NCBI RefSeq assembly: GCF_013114595.1
Contig: NZ_VTXE01000030.1
Location: forward strand, 42,040 to 106,039
Direction: 5' to 3'
Source of the DNA: Vibrio sp. 99-8-1
Lineage (GTDB): Bacteria > Pseudomonadota > Gammaproteobacteria > Enterobacterales > Vibrionaceae
DNA length: 64,000 nucleotides
The translations under genes were made by a program, and so were the position numbers. A model generated the notes under the pieces. It saw nothing but the letters and a program-made list of their open reading frames with translations, was not told the origin of the DNA and did no database searches. Position 1 is the first letter of the stretch, and each line of letters starts with the position of its first letter. Shown one piece after another: positions 45,380 to 53,628 of the stretch.

Positions 45380-46210
45380 TTATCCCTTTAAAAATCGTGC
45401 AACGTTATCAATCTCTGGAAACAAGGTCGCTTCAGAAATGGCAATACTGGAAAGCTCTTCAATTACTTTCTTTTTAGATGTTTTAGGGATTTCAATACGA
45501 GCAATAGAATCTGAACGGAAATCATCAGGTATTCTAGTTGGGTCATTCTTTTTGACTCCCATTCCAAACAGCAGAAACGCACCACTTTGTTTGATGATTC
45601 TTTTGTTATCCAGCTTGGGTCTAACGCATAATACATTGTGTAAATGCTCTTCTTTTATTAGATCTTCAAAGTATGGCTTTTCAGCTTTTATTGTATGCAA
45701 ATAACGTTTTCTGTTATTTACATCATTGATATTAAAATCACCACCCACCTTTGCTAAGTTACTTACTACTGACACAGTATCACTGTTGTAGAACTTTATA
45801 TCTGCATTAGGGATCTGATAAATTAGAACCTCTCCGCTTTTTGCATCGTTGCCTCTACCAGACAGGCTGCAACACGCAAAGTAAAGAGCAACTAAGGGGT
45901 TACTTGTTATATCGAGTAAGCGAGTAGGCAAGCCGTAATGTTGCATTTTGACGAGAAAATCAAATGCTGAAACGCAATTTATAAAGTCATCAGGGCATTG
46001 CATTATCATATTGTGAAAAAGATGCTCCTCTTTATCTACATACTTTGCACCAGATTCACTATCAGGAATACTTCGGAAGATAGATGGCAGTGCAACATAC
46101 TCGGTATCAGCGTGACCACGAAAGAATAATGTGTGGTCAGGTTTTTTATCTATATTTGTAATCTGAGCTATGAAAGTGGAAAGTTGCTTTACGGTAACGG
46201 TATCAGCCAT
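45380..46210 (-). CDS. FRG domain protein
   Basis: 276 residues. The eponymous FRG occurs at about residues 30-32 (LFFRGHADTEY), followed by PSIFR and the second signature MQHYGLPTRLLDITSNPLVALYFACC. FRG-domain proteins recur in phage-defence loci, but no activity is firmly established. Start overlaps hsdS by 8 bp (46203-46210). The gene is part of the insertion between hsdS and hsdR. Confidence 0.88.
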   Translation of the reverse strand: MADTVTVKQLSTFIAQITNIDKKPDHTLFFRGHADTEYVALPSIFRSIPDSESGAKYVDKEEHLFHNMIMQCPDDFINCVSAFDFLVKMQHYGLPTRLLDITSNPLVALYFACCSLSGRGNDAKSGEVLIYQIPNADIKFYNSDTVSVVSNLAKVGGDFNINDVNNRKRYLHTIKAEKPYFEDLIKEEHLHNVLCVRPKLDNKRIIKQSGAFLLFGMGVKKNDPTRIPDDFRSDSIARIEIPKTSKKKVIEELSSIAISEATLFPEIDNVARFLKG

Positions 46211-47528
46211 TAGTCATTACCTTCCAATCACGCACGTCAATTTTACCTGTTACTGCTGCTGAGATAAGTGCTGTTTTTCGTTCTTTCATTAGAATGATCG
46301 CACCTTCAGCCTTTTCTAATAAAGCATCAACTCTACCTTGGGTTGTTTTGATAAATTGTGATATTTCTTTTTGCTCTGCTTGCGGAGGGCAAGGAGCCAG
46401 AAACTCATTAAAAGCTTCTGTCGGCAGTCTCCAGCGACCAATATGTGCTGCACCTTGGCCTAAAGGATAGAAAAGTTTGTCTAAGTAGCCCATTTGTAAA
46501 ATCCTTAGATAATAAGATGGTTCAGACAATTTGTGCTCAAGTGTGAAAACACGATAATCGGGACTAGTAACTCCATTGTAACTAGATATGTCAACAAAGC
46601 CTGTAAGCAAGTCCATATGATTCATTGCAAAATCATTTTTGTAGACTAACTGGTATTTTGAATAGTCCATAGATAGTTGGCCTTCACCGCTGGTAATATC
46701 TTTTACTTTTATTCCCTTTTGAGTAATCGAAAGGATATCGTAACCAGTTTTCCCAGCAATACGCTTTCGGATCTTAAATAGATGTTTGAATCGTTTTAAA
46801 TCCCAATGCTCAGGCACTTCACCTAACCATTCCACACCAGAGTCTTTCATTGGTGCATCAGGGTTAAGCCCTTTGGTCACTGCGTGAGAAATCACTGCTT
46901 GGCGTTTTTCTTTTAGTAGCTCAATCAGCTTTTCTTGCTTGGTGATTAAGGTGTCGATCTTGGCGGTTTCGTGATCGAGGAAGTTGGCGATACACTCTCG
47001 CTCTTTTTCACTTGGAAAAGGAATCTCAAAACTATTCAAATTACCGGTAGTTAACTGATTAATAGTTGAAGTTAGAAACGAGCCTGATTGATACTCAAAT
47101 AGTTTTGAGTTCATCACGTGAGATAGGTAGGTATTATGTTTACTTCGATAGATAGTCATAAATGCACCGAAGCTCATTCCGACAGAACCTTTATCAATCA
47201 GAGCATTTTTACCAATTAGTGCTCTACTGCCATTTCTAGAACAGATTAAAATGTCATTCAAACGAGTAGTAAGCTTTTTTGGGATCTCTTTATTTACAAA
47301 TACATTGTCATTTAAAGTTATTTTCTGTTCTTGAACATTTGAAGAGCGCAACACTAGAGTCGCATTTGAATCAGAACCATCAACAACTTCATTAGGTGAA
47401 TATGTAAGACCTATTATTGCCTCGCCAATGTGCTTCAGTTTCTTAGTTGTCCAGTGTGCTGGTATCTTATCGAGCCAGTCAATAGGTGAATCTTTATACT
47501 CATTATAAGCTTTATAACGCTCAACCAT
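46203..47528 (-). CDS. hsdS: Type I restriction enzyme specificity subunit
   Basis: 441 residues with two target-recognition domains: TRD1 begins after SPIDWLDKIPAHWTTKKLKH, TRD2 after DSGVEWLGEVPEHWDLKRFK. Each is followed by a conserved coiled-coil linker (LITKQEKLIELLKEKRQAVI; EGAIILMKERKTALISAAVT). It determines the split DNA target of both methylation and cleavage. Translationally coupled to hsdM by a TAATG one-base overlap. Confidence 0.96.
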   Translation of the reverse strand: MVERYKAYNEYKDSPIDWLDKIPAHWTTKKLKHIGEAIIGLTYSPNEVVDGSDSNATLVLRSSNVQEQKITLNDNVFVNKEIPKKLTTRLNDILICSRNGSRALIGKNALIDKGSVGMSFGAFMTIYRSKHNTYLSHVMNSKLFEYQSGSFLTSTINQLTTGNLNSFEIPFPSEKERECIANFLDHETAKIDTLITKQEKLIELLKEKRQAVISHAVTKGLNPDAPMKDSGVEWLGEVPEHWDLKRFKHLFKIRKRIAGKTGYDILSITQKGIKVKDITSGEGQLSMDYSKYQLVYKNDFAMNHMDLLTGFVDISSYNGVTSPDYRVFTLEHKLSEPSYYLRILQMGYLDKLFYPLGQGAAHIGRWRLPTEAFNEFLAPCPPQAEQKEISQFIKTTQGRVDALLEKAEGAIILMKERKTALISAAVTGKIDVRDWKVMTNG

Positions 47529-49597
47529 TACGAATGCACCTCTTGAAGTAGCTGCATAATATCGCTCGATACCGCATCTAAATCAGCGTCAATGGCTTCG
47601 AGTGCTCTTGGTGGCTCATAAACGTAGAAATGTCGGTTGAATGGGATTTCATAACCCACAACACCAACTTTACCATCTAGCTCATCGGTCTTTTTGGTAT
47701 CAATCCACGCATCAGGAACGTGCGGTAGAACTTCACGAGCAAAGTAATCATCAACGGTTTCGGTTAATGGCACGTTTTCGTTATCACGTAGGTCAGGGTT
47801 AGCTTCAACTTTGCCTTTAACCTTACACACTTCTGCTTCATCATCGTGCTCACCTAAGTGTTTCACGATCAATTTCTGCTGGGCTGCGGTGAGCTTTATG
47901 TCGGTCGTTTTAGCGAGAAAGACTTTTAGGAACGTATCACGAGATAACAGCTTTTCTTCTTTGAATGAAGCAAGGGCTTCCAAAACTGTTTGTTGAACTG
48001 ACTCAGCTAATTTACTCCACGCTTTATCGGCTTGTAGTGCTTCAAGGCGTAGTTCATCTTTTGGGTAAATCGCTAATTTAAGAGGGCGTTCAACTGTAAT
48101 TCTTCGGTAGCCAAACTCTTTATAATCAAAGATTTTACTAAACTCGTTTTCAGCAAACTGACCGTATGTTTTTACGATAGTATCAATCGCTGCTGGGGTG
48201 AGTTCTTTACGTTTACTACCTAATGATTTACGCATTGCTGCATAGAATACGTGCTCATCATTACCTTCAATTTCACCGCCACGGCTGCGACCACGACCGC
48301 CTGTTTTAGCTCGCTCTTTTGAAGCATTGATAAGCTGAACCTTACCTTTGCGGTTAGCTGGTTTGTGAGACGATAAAACCCAAACATATGTCGCAATACC
48401 TGTGTTGTAAAACATATCGGTAGGCAGAGCCACAATTGCTTCAAGTAGGTCATTTTCAAGAATGTAGCGTCTAATTTCACTTTCACCGCTACCAGCACTA
48501 CCTGTAAAGAGTGGCGAACCATTCAAGATAATACCGATGCGTGAACCGCCTTCGTTCCCTTTATTATCAACAGAGCGGGGACGCATTTTGCTCACAAGGT
48601 GCATTAAGAACAATAACGAACCGTCAGAAACTCGTGGTAAACCTGCACCAAAACGACCTTTAAAGCCTTTGTCGCTGTGCTCGTCATTAATGAACTTTTG
48701 GATCTTCTTCCAATCCACACCAAACGGAGGGTTAGATAGCATATAGTCAAACTTATCGGTGCGTAGTTGGTCATTCGATAGGGTATTACCTAACTTAATG
48801 TTATCGACCTTTTGCCCTTTGATAAGCATATCGGCTTTACAGATTGCGTATGACTCTGGGTTTAGCTCTTGACCAAAGGCAGACAGAGAAGCTTTGTCAT
48901 TGAGTTTATGAACGTATTCCATACCAGAGGATAAGAAACCACCTGTGCCAGCCGTAGGATCGTAGATAGAACGAACCAAACCAGAGCTGGTTAATTCTTC
49001 TTCATTGGTGAAGAGCAATGAGGTAGTGAGATCGACAATATCCCTTGGTGTGAAGTGCTCTCCAGCCGTGTCATTGGAGCTTTCAGCAAAGCGTCTGATC
49101 AGCTCTTCAAAGATTAAACCCATACCGTGATTGCTAATGGTATTAGGGTGAAGGTCAGTGGTTGCAAAACGTTTCGCTACTTTGTAAAGCAGATCGGCTT
49201 CTTCTAGTTTGTCGATAGTATTGAAGAAATCGAAGTGCTCGAAAATCTCACGAGCATTAGGGCTGAAAGATTGAATGTAATTTTCTAGGTTACTGGCAAC
49301 GCCTGTTTCACCAAGGCGGTTTAAATCCATTTTTGACGTGTTGTAAAAGCTTAACTGCGCTGTGTGCGTCAGTAGCTTATCTTGCGCTTCAAATGGCATT
49401 GCTTTTACAGCGTCATATTTGGCTAGAACATCTGGTTTGGTCGCTTCAAGCACACACTCTAATCGTCTTAATAGTGTGAATGGGAGAATGATACGACCGT
49501 ATTGAGATTGTCGAAAATCACCACGCAGAAGGTCAGCTACTGACCATAAAAACGCTGCTACTGAAGAATGGTTGTTGTTAGTCGTATCTTGGGACAT
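47528..49597 (-). CDS. hsdM: Type I restriction DNA methyltransferase subunit
   Basis: 689 residues. N-terminal helical HsdM domain, AGEHFTPRDIVDLTTSLL, SAM-binding DPTAGTGGFLSSGM and catalytic motif IV NPPFGVDW (N6-adenine methyltransferase). The C-terminal region is longer than in E. coli HsdM (about 530 residues), with an added helical part. First gene of the operon; a 13-bp palindrome-like site (49665-49677) lies 68 bp upstream of the start. Confidence 0.96.
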   Translation of the reverse strand: MSQDTTNNNHSSVAAFLWSVADLLRGDFRQSQYGRIILPFTLLRRLECVLEATKPDVLAKYDAVKAMPFEAQDKLLTHTAQLSFYNTSKMDLNRLGETGVASNLENYIQSFSPNAREIFEHFDFFNTIDKLEEADLLYKVAKRFATTDLHPNTISNHGMGLIFEELIRRFAESSNDTAGEHFTPRDIVDLTTSLLFTNEEELTSSGLVRSIYDPTAGTGGFLSSGMEYVHKLNDKASLSAFGQELNPESYAICKADMLIKGQKVDNIKLGNTLSNDQLRTDKFDYMLSNPPFGVDWKKIQKFINDEHSDKGFKGRFGAGLPRVSDGSLLFLMHLVSKMRPRSVDNKGNEGGSRIGIILNGSPLFTGSAGSGESEIRRYILENDLLEAIVALPTDMFYNTGIATYVWVLSSHKPANRKGKVQLINASKERAKTGGRGRSRGGEIEGNDEHVFYAAMRKSLGSKRKELTPAAIDTIVKTYGQFAENEFSKIFDYKEFGYRRITVERPLKLAIYPKDELRLEALQADKAWSKLAESVQQTVLEALASFKEEKLLSRDTFLKVFLAKTTDIKLTAAQQKLIVKHLGEHDDEAEVCKVKGKVEANPDLRDNENVPLTETVDDYFAREVLPHVPDAWIDTKKTDELDGKVGVVGYEIPFNRHFYVYEPPRALEAIDADLDAVSSDIMQLLQEVHS

Positions 49598-49664
49598 AGG
49601 AAATCAGCACTTATGAGAAAAAAATTGCGCTGATTATACAGAAATTTTAGACCTTAGTCTTTGA

Positions 49665-49677
49665 TTGAAAAGATCAA
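49665..49677. promoter_or_regulatory. Candidate operator, copy A
   Basis: TTGAAAAGATCAA, an imperfect palindrome (TTGA-N5-TCAA). The identical 13-mer recurs at 51307-51319 upstream of alpA. Both lie in promoter positions, so a shared element regulator is plausible. Confidence 0.45.
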
Positions 49678-49680
49678 TTA

Positions 49681-50130
49681 CTAACTAGGCGTCACAAGAG
49701 CGAAACAACGTTTAATGTTTTTAATCAATGTAGAACGTTTTTTTGGATATTTTTTGTAAATATATGTCAAATGTTTTATTAAATCCTCTATTTCCACAGG
49801 TACACGAATCACAGTAGTCTTTATGCCTTTTTTCCTTCCGGCTCCTGTACGTTTTCCTCCCTGTTGCTTCGGAGGAATCAAAGCATCAATAAGCGCTTGC
49901 TGCTCAGGAGCCCATTCAGAACGAAAAAACTTCAAAGTAGGCTGCCAGTTGCCAATCTCTTTTGTTTTAACTGAAACAAAGTTGTCAGCGATTTTATAGG
50001 TGTCCTGCTTAGTAATTCCCTTTGGATCAAAGGACTCAAAAAAGCTATAGGCTTTTGCCACCAGCTCTACTAGTTCTGTTCGTTTTAGTGATTTGGGAAT
50101 GTTGAGATTTGGGCGTCTAGCATTTTTCAT
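49681..50130 (-). CDS. Putative DNA-binding regulatory protein
   Basis: 149 residues from the ATG at 50130 (MKNARRPNLNIPK), chosen because GAGG lies 8 bases upstream; an earlier in-frame ATG adds 13 residues with no good site. Basic protein. The motif KRTGAGRKKGIKTTVIRVP followed by VEIEDLIKHL resembles the GxGRPK...IRVP arms and ribbon-helix-helix-like segments of phage and plasmid regulators. It lies just upstream of the restriction operon on the same strand, so it may control it. Family not identified. Confidence 0.55.
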   Translation of the reverse strand: MKNARRPNLNIPKSLKRTELVELVAKAYSFFESFDPKGITKQDTYKIADNFVSVKTKEIGNWQPTLKFFRSEWAPEQQALIDALIPPKQQGGKRTGAGRKKGIKTTVIRVPVEIEDLIKHLTYIYKKYPKKRSTLIKNIKRCFALVTPS

Positions 50131-50338
50131 TGCTTTATCCTCAAGTTTAATAACTGTTACAGAATTCAAATTTGTTTTTCTGAAAATTTTTTTGCTAATT
50201 TTTTGAGTAGAAATTGTCGACGTTATATATGCAGATTATCTAAAGCCGTACTATTAGGTTCACGTTTTTGAGGGAGGGGTGGTACACCCTCTCTCCATAC
50301 GCTAGCTGCTAACGCTTTTTCTTATCTTCGAATCTTAC

Positions 50339-50904
50339 TCAGCTAGTGCTATTCCGATGAACCGTTGCTGGTCTCATATAGACAAGGTCAGTCTTAGCGT
50401 GTTGGACATCCGATATACAGCAGGGGAGAATTCTTTGTGTATTCCCCCTGCGTAAATTGTAAAAACGGTTATCTAGGTAGGCTACGTGGCCTTCTGTTAG
50501 CTCATTCCAGAGTACGTTAATGATCGAGCTGAGTTTATAGCTGCTATTAATTTTGGAGCCATCGAGTATCAAAGTTGCATGGTAGTGCTTGTGGTATGTC
50601 CCATCGTTTTGTTCTCGTGTCCAAGTGTAGCCCATGCGCTTAATCTTGTACTTTTTAGCTAAGCTCGGCTTTAGTTTCCTCATTAATTGAGAAATAACGA
50701 TGATATCTTTGATAAATCCATCTTTTAATAAGTGTAAATTAAAAAATAATACGAATACCTTGTTGTGGTGTTTTTCCATTATTTGTAATTCTTTTACCAT
50801 AATATTTAGCTGGTCTCTATCTACAAATATACCTCGTTCTTCGTTGGTATTGATGTTATAAATAATACCGTCTAATAGAATTTTTTCTCACCTGTAGAGG
50901 TCAT
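50339..50904 (-). pseudogene. YagK/YfjJ (inovirus Gp2-like) protein, frameshifted
   Basis: The intact part (153 residues from 50800) carries the family motifs MGYTWTREQNDGTYHKHYHATLI, with the HYH histidine pair. Upstream the same frame continues as ILLDGIIYNINTNEERG, but it is broken at a run of six A (six T at 50881-50886 on the plus strand). One more A would join it to an upstream ATG at 50904 (MTSTGEKK...) and give about 188 residues, the family's usual length. YagK/YfjJ proteins occur in P4-like and integrative elements; HUH-like rolling-circle replication has been suggested. A homopolymer error in the sequence is possible. Confidence 0.6.
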
Positions 50905-51072
50905 AATAATATATCCTTATATTACTGTAGGTGTAGTTTATCCTTTGGGCATTGTTAAATACCCAGTGAAAAGGATCTCGATTTTTAGATAAAAATTAAC
51001 CTAACTACATCGGTTAATTAGCTTGTTTATTCAACGTTAGTAAAAGCGGGCGACTAGCTTTTACGAGGGTTA

Positions 51073-51258
51073 CTAGTGATGTCTTTGTTTTATCTTTTGA
51101 TCCAACCAGTCGTTTACTTCCGACTCAAGCCATACAGATGAACGACCTCCAAAATTTATTGGCCTTGGAAAGTTACCGTTCTTGATCCATCTATATACAG
51201 TCACTTTACTGACCTTGGTTAGCTCTAATATCTCAGATAGTTTAATTGTTTTACCCAT
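51073..51258 (-). CDS. alpA: AlpA-family excision/transcription regulator
   Basis: 61 residues when started at the ATG at 51258 (MGKTIKLSEILELTK), preceded by AGGACG; the longer in-frame start adds ten residues without a site. MerR-like winged helix: LTKVSKVTVYRWIKNGNFPRPI, SVWLESEVNDWL. AlpA proteins activate integrase expression or act as excisionases in P4-like elements. It lies between the YagK-like gene and the integrase. Confidence 0.9.
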   Translation of the reverse strand: MGKTIKLSEILELTKVSKVTVYRWIKNGNFPRPINFGGRSSVWLESEVNDWLDQKIKQRHH

Positions 51259-51306
51259 AATTACGTCCTGTATATATATGGAACTCATTAATTATATATA
51301 TTGTCT

Positions 51307-51319
51307 TTGAAAAGATCAA
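51307..51319. promoter_or_regulatory. Candidate operator, copy B
   Basis: TTGAAAAGATCAA identical to the copy at 49665-49677, located about 50 bp upstream of the alpA start on its promoter side. The pair suggests coordinated control of alpA and the restriction operon. Confidence 0.45.
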
Positions 51320-51485
51320 AGTATGATGATTAATACCAAAATAACTTGGTTGGTTTCATGTTGATGCTTTTTATTTTATCTTGTTTGTTTTGCATGAATT
51401 TAATATTGAGATTACATTTTTTTTAGTAAGAATATGTGATGCATGTAAATATTTGGTGGCCACCAAAATAGCTAAGTATCAGCGT

Positions 51486-52784
51486 TTAGTTTGTTCTACT
51501 GCGTATGGTTACAACGTTAGTACTTGCAGATTCGTTTAAGTATTGTTCCCATTTCTCTAAGGCTGCTCGTTTTTCTTTAAGGTAATCGTATCGGTCATAG
51601 TGTTTGCTAGACACATCATTTAGAGCATGACCTTGAATATAGTCGCGGTCTTGCTTGGTTAGTCCTAAGTGTCCACCAAGGGTTTTAAATGTGCGTCTGA
51701 AATCTCTAGGGATGAAATAGCGAATAATGGTTATTTTTCTATAGCGATCCATAGCTTGTGCCAGAGTTTGATTTGCAATGCACTTCTCTGGATTGTTCTT
51801 ACTAGGAAACAGATACATACTGTTTTGATGGGCTGTGTTCACTAACTGTCGTTTTATAATTCTTAAGGCAGTGTCTGTTAGTGGTACAACGTGTTTACGG
51901 GTAGATTTAAAAAATTTTTCGCTTATTGTTAGTGTTTTTTCTTGCCAATTTATATCTCCTTTTCTAATTGTCCATATTTCGTATGGCCGTTGTCCTCCTG
52001 TATGAAAACATAAGAGGACGAGATTCCTTACCGTCCAACTAATGTTCAGATCATCATGACGGTACTCCATATCATTGAGGAGCAATAGCAGTTCTTCTTT
52101 ACTGAGAAAATGATCACCCACTTTTTCTGCGTCAGTTTGTTTAGGAATCGCGGTAACAGGATTATATTTTATCCCAAATTTTTTACTGGCATAGTTCATT
52201 GGGTCATTATCAGACGTGAGACCATACTGAAACGCAGCGTGTAACGCTGAACGTATACGGTTACTGTGTACAACGGCCTTACGATTTATCATGGCTGCTA
52301 GAACTAAGATGATATCATCTGTTGTAATATCTTTTGCCTTAGTTTCTGGTGCAATGTAAGGGAGCAAAACCCTTTTTACGTCATTTAAATCTTTCACCCA
52401 ATTTCTTTTTCCTTTTCTACGTTTGCTTTCAGCATGTGCTTCCAATAAATCAAGAATGCTACCTTGTTTCGCTTCTTGAGCAATGGTTGCTTGCTCTGCT
52501 CTTTTTTCTAACAGTATTTGCTCTTTGGGATCTTTTCCTGCCAACAATATTGACCCGTGATGTTTATATTTTTCACGGGCCATTGCGAGCGTTGTTTCTG
52601 GAAATCGTCCTAGAAAAATGAACTTTTCAGCTTTACTTACAAAATATCGAAATACAAAATCTTTTGTACCGCTTGGATAAACTTTTACCGCTAGACGGCC
52701 AGATCCTCTAGAGGTGTCGTTGTCTCGTTCGTAGTATGAGGATTTTCTAGGCTTTAGTCCTTGTATTCTTTTTGTGTTTAGCAT
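51486..52784 (-). CDS. int: Tyrosine recombinase / phage-type integrase
   Basis: 432 residues. DUF4102-type N-terminal arm-binding domain, core-binding region, and catalytic domain with Arg in FHTGGQRPYEIW, the box II motif as IPRDFRRTFKT, IQGHALND and the nucleophile in SSKHYDRYDY. The usual box II His is replaced by Arg (HxxR becomes RxxR), a variant I also recall from some related island integrases. It points inwards from the right att, its start lying 190 bp from direct repeat 2. GGAG upstream. Confidence 0.95.
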   Translation of the reverse strand: MLNTKRIQGLKPRKSSYYERDNDTSRGSGRLAVKVYPSGTKDFVFRYFVSKAEKFIFLGRFPETTLAMAREKYKHHGSILLAGKDPKEQILLEKRAEQATIAQEAKQGSILDLLEAHAESKRRKGKRNWVKDLNDVKRVLLPYIAPETKAKDITTDDIILVLAAMINRKAVVHSNRIRSALHAAFQYGLTSDNDPMNYASKKFGIKYNPVTAIPKQTDAEKVGDHFLSKEELLLLLNDMEYRHDDLNISWTVRNLVLLCFHTGGQRPYEIWTIRKGDINWQEKTLTISEKFFKSTRKHVVPLTDTALRIIKRQLVNTAHQNSMYLFPSKNNPEKCIANQTLAQAMDRYRKITIIRYFIPRDFRRTFKTLGGHLGLTKQDRDYIQGHALNDVSSKHYDRYDYLKEKRAALEKWEQYLNESASTNVVTIRSRTN

Positions 52785-52811
52785 TTTGTTAGCTCCGTGT
52801 CAGTTAAATCG

Positions 52812-52870
52812 TGGGTCAAGTTATGGGTCAAGTTAGCGTGTTATTTAATGTTACTTAACGTCACTTAACG
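52812..52870. repeat. Right arm-type repeats (attP arm)
   Basis: TGGGTCAAGT at 52812-52821 and 52824-52833, again 12 bp apart, followed by the tandem TACTTAACG/CACTTAACG pair near 52852-52870. The tandem part is partly preserved near 62860 at the right end of element 2. Confidence 0.6.
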
Positions 52871-52974
52871 ATAGCGTATGAAGCAAATAAAATGAAGGTA
52901 ACCATTTGATAAGAAACAAAAAGAACTAATATGAAATTAAATGAGACTAAATGAAATATAGGGTAGAGTTAGAC

Positions 52975-53080
52975 TTCTAAGCATGTGGTCAGAGGTTCAA
53001 ATCCTCTAGGGCGTGCCATATACGAGAAGCCGTAACAAGTTAGTACTTGCTACGGCTTTTTTTCGTTTGTCGCTAATGGG
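52975..53080 (+). repeat. Direct repeat 2 (junction of elements 1 and 2)
   Basis: 106-bp copy of the tRNA 3' half and terminator, same length as repeat 1, differing by a few bases (seven T instead of six in the terminator). There is no 5' half, so it is not a tRNA gene. It marks the right end of element 1 and the left end of element 2. Confidence 0.9.
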
Positions 53081-53152
53081 TCAAGTTAGTGAATCCTTTA
53101 ATCAAGATTTTGCATTAAAATAAATCATGTGAAGAATTTTATTGTGTAGAAA

Positions 53153-53387
53153 ATGGGTGTTCAAATGCAAAGATCTCGTTTGTACCTTTCTAATCAAGCC
53201 TGCTTAAATGTTTCAGCTCTCTATAAAAATGGGTTGCTTAAAGGTGGATGCGAAGGAACTTCATCTATAACAACAGGAAACCCAACGGTGTGGTCACTAG
53301 ACTGGGTGGTTCTTGACGATTTGATTTCTGATATATATTTATTTAAGGAGTAGGACGGTGGCATCGGATAAAGCTTATCCACCGGCC
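53153..53387 (+). pseudogene. Truncated copy of the element-end zinc-ribbon gene
   Basis: The first 66 codons closely match the intact gene at 37728 (MQRSRLYLSNQACLNVSALY shared). It stops at TAG where the intact gene reads CAG, has a one-base deletion just after, and homology ends at about 53387, before the zinc ribbon. Not functional as such. Confidence 0.85.
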
Positions 53388-53628
53388 CTGAGTAGTATAT
53401 GCGTGGTTATATTAAAATGCTTAGAAATGGTTGCACTGAGGTTGGATTAATGAATGTTAAACATCATCCGAATTACCGTAATTGCAGTGATATTCAGTCA
53501 TATTTCAATTCACCCTTGTCTCTGAAAACCTATGGATAAAAAAATAAGAGCAAAATAATCCATTCGAAAAAAAATGTGACAGTGATTACACCTATCTTTG
53601 CCATCCATTTTTTATTTGCCATAACTGA
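53388..53628. other. Non-coding remainder of the element 2 left end
   Basis: Sequence diverges abruptly from element 1 at 53388. Only a 46-codon ORF (53399-53539) without a Shine-Dalgarno is seen; probably a deletion scar. Confidence 0.4.

Larger units (their letters stand above)
37645..52974. mobile_element. Integrative element 1 (about 15.3 kb) in tRNA-Arg
   Basis: Bounded by direct repeats 1 and 2. Contents from left: zinc-ribbon protein, small membrane ORF, RepL-like initiator, iterons, small ORF, the type I restriction operon with three inserted defence-type genes, a small DNA-binding-like protein, a frameshifted YagK/YfjJ gene, AlpA and a tyrosine integrase next to the right att. No conjugation, capsid, terminase or relaxase gene was recognised. 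It is therefore a mobilisable/satellite-like island with its own integration and probably replication functions. Confidence 0.88.

Noticed and set aside
37645..52974. Calling element 1 a prophage, ICE or a named satellite family such as PICMI or P4
   Set aside because: No structural phage, relaxase or type IV secretion genes are seen. Int, AlpA and a small initiator fit a satellite, but I cannot verify membership of a named family without comparison.
52975..53020. Second and third copies of the tRNA-Arg sequence as additional tRNA genes
   Set aside because: Only the 3' half from the anticodon onward is present; the D arm and 5' acceptor strand are missing.
53399..53539. 46-codon plus-strand ORF in element 2
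   Set aside because: No Shine-Dalgarno and it starts right at the point where homology to element 1 is lost; more likely a deletion scar.
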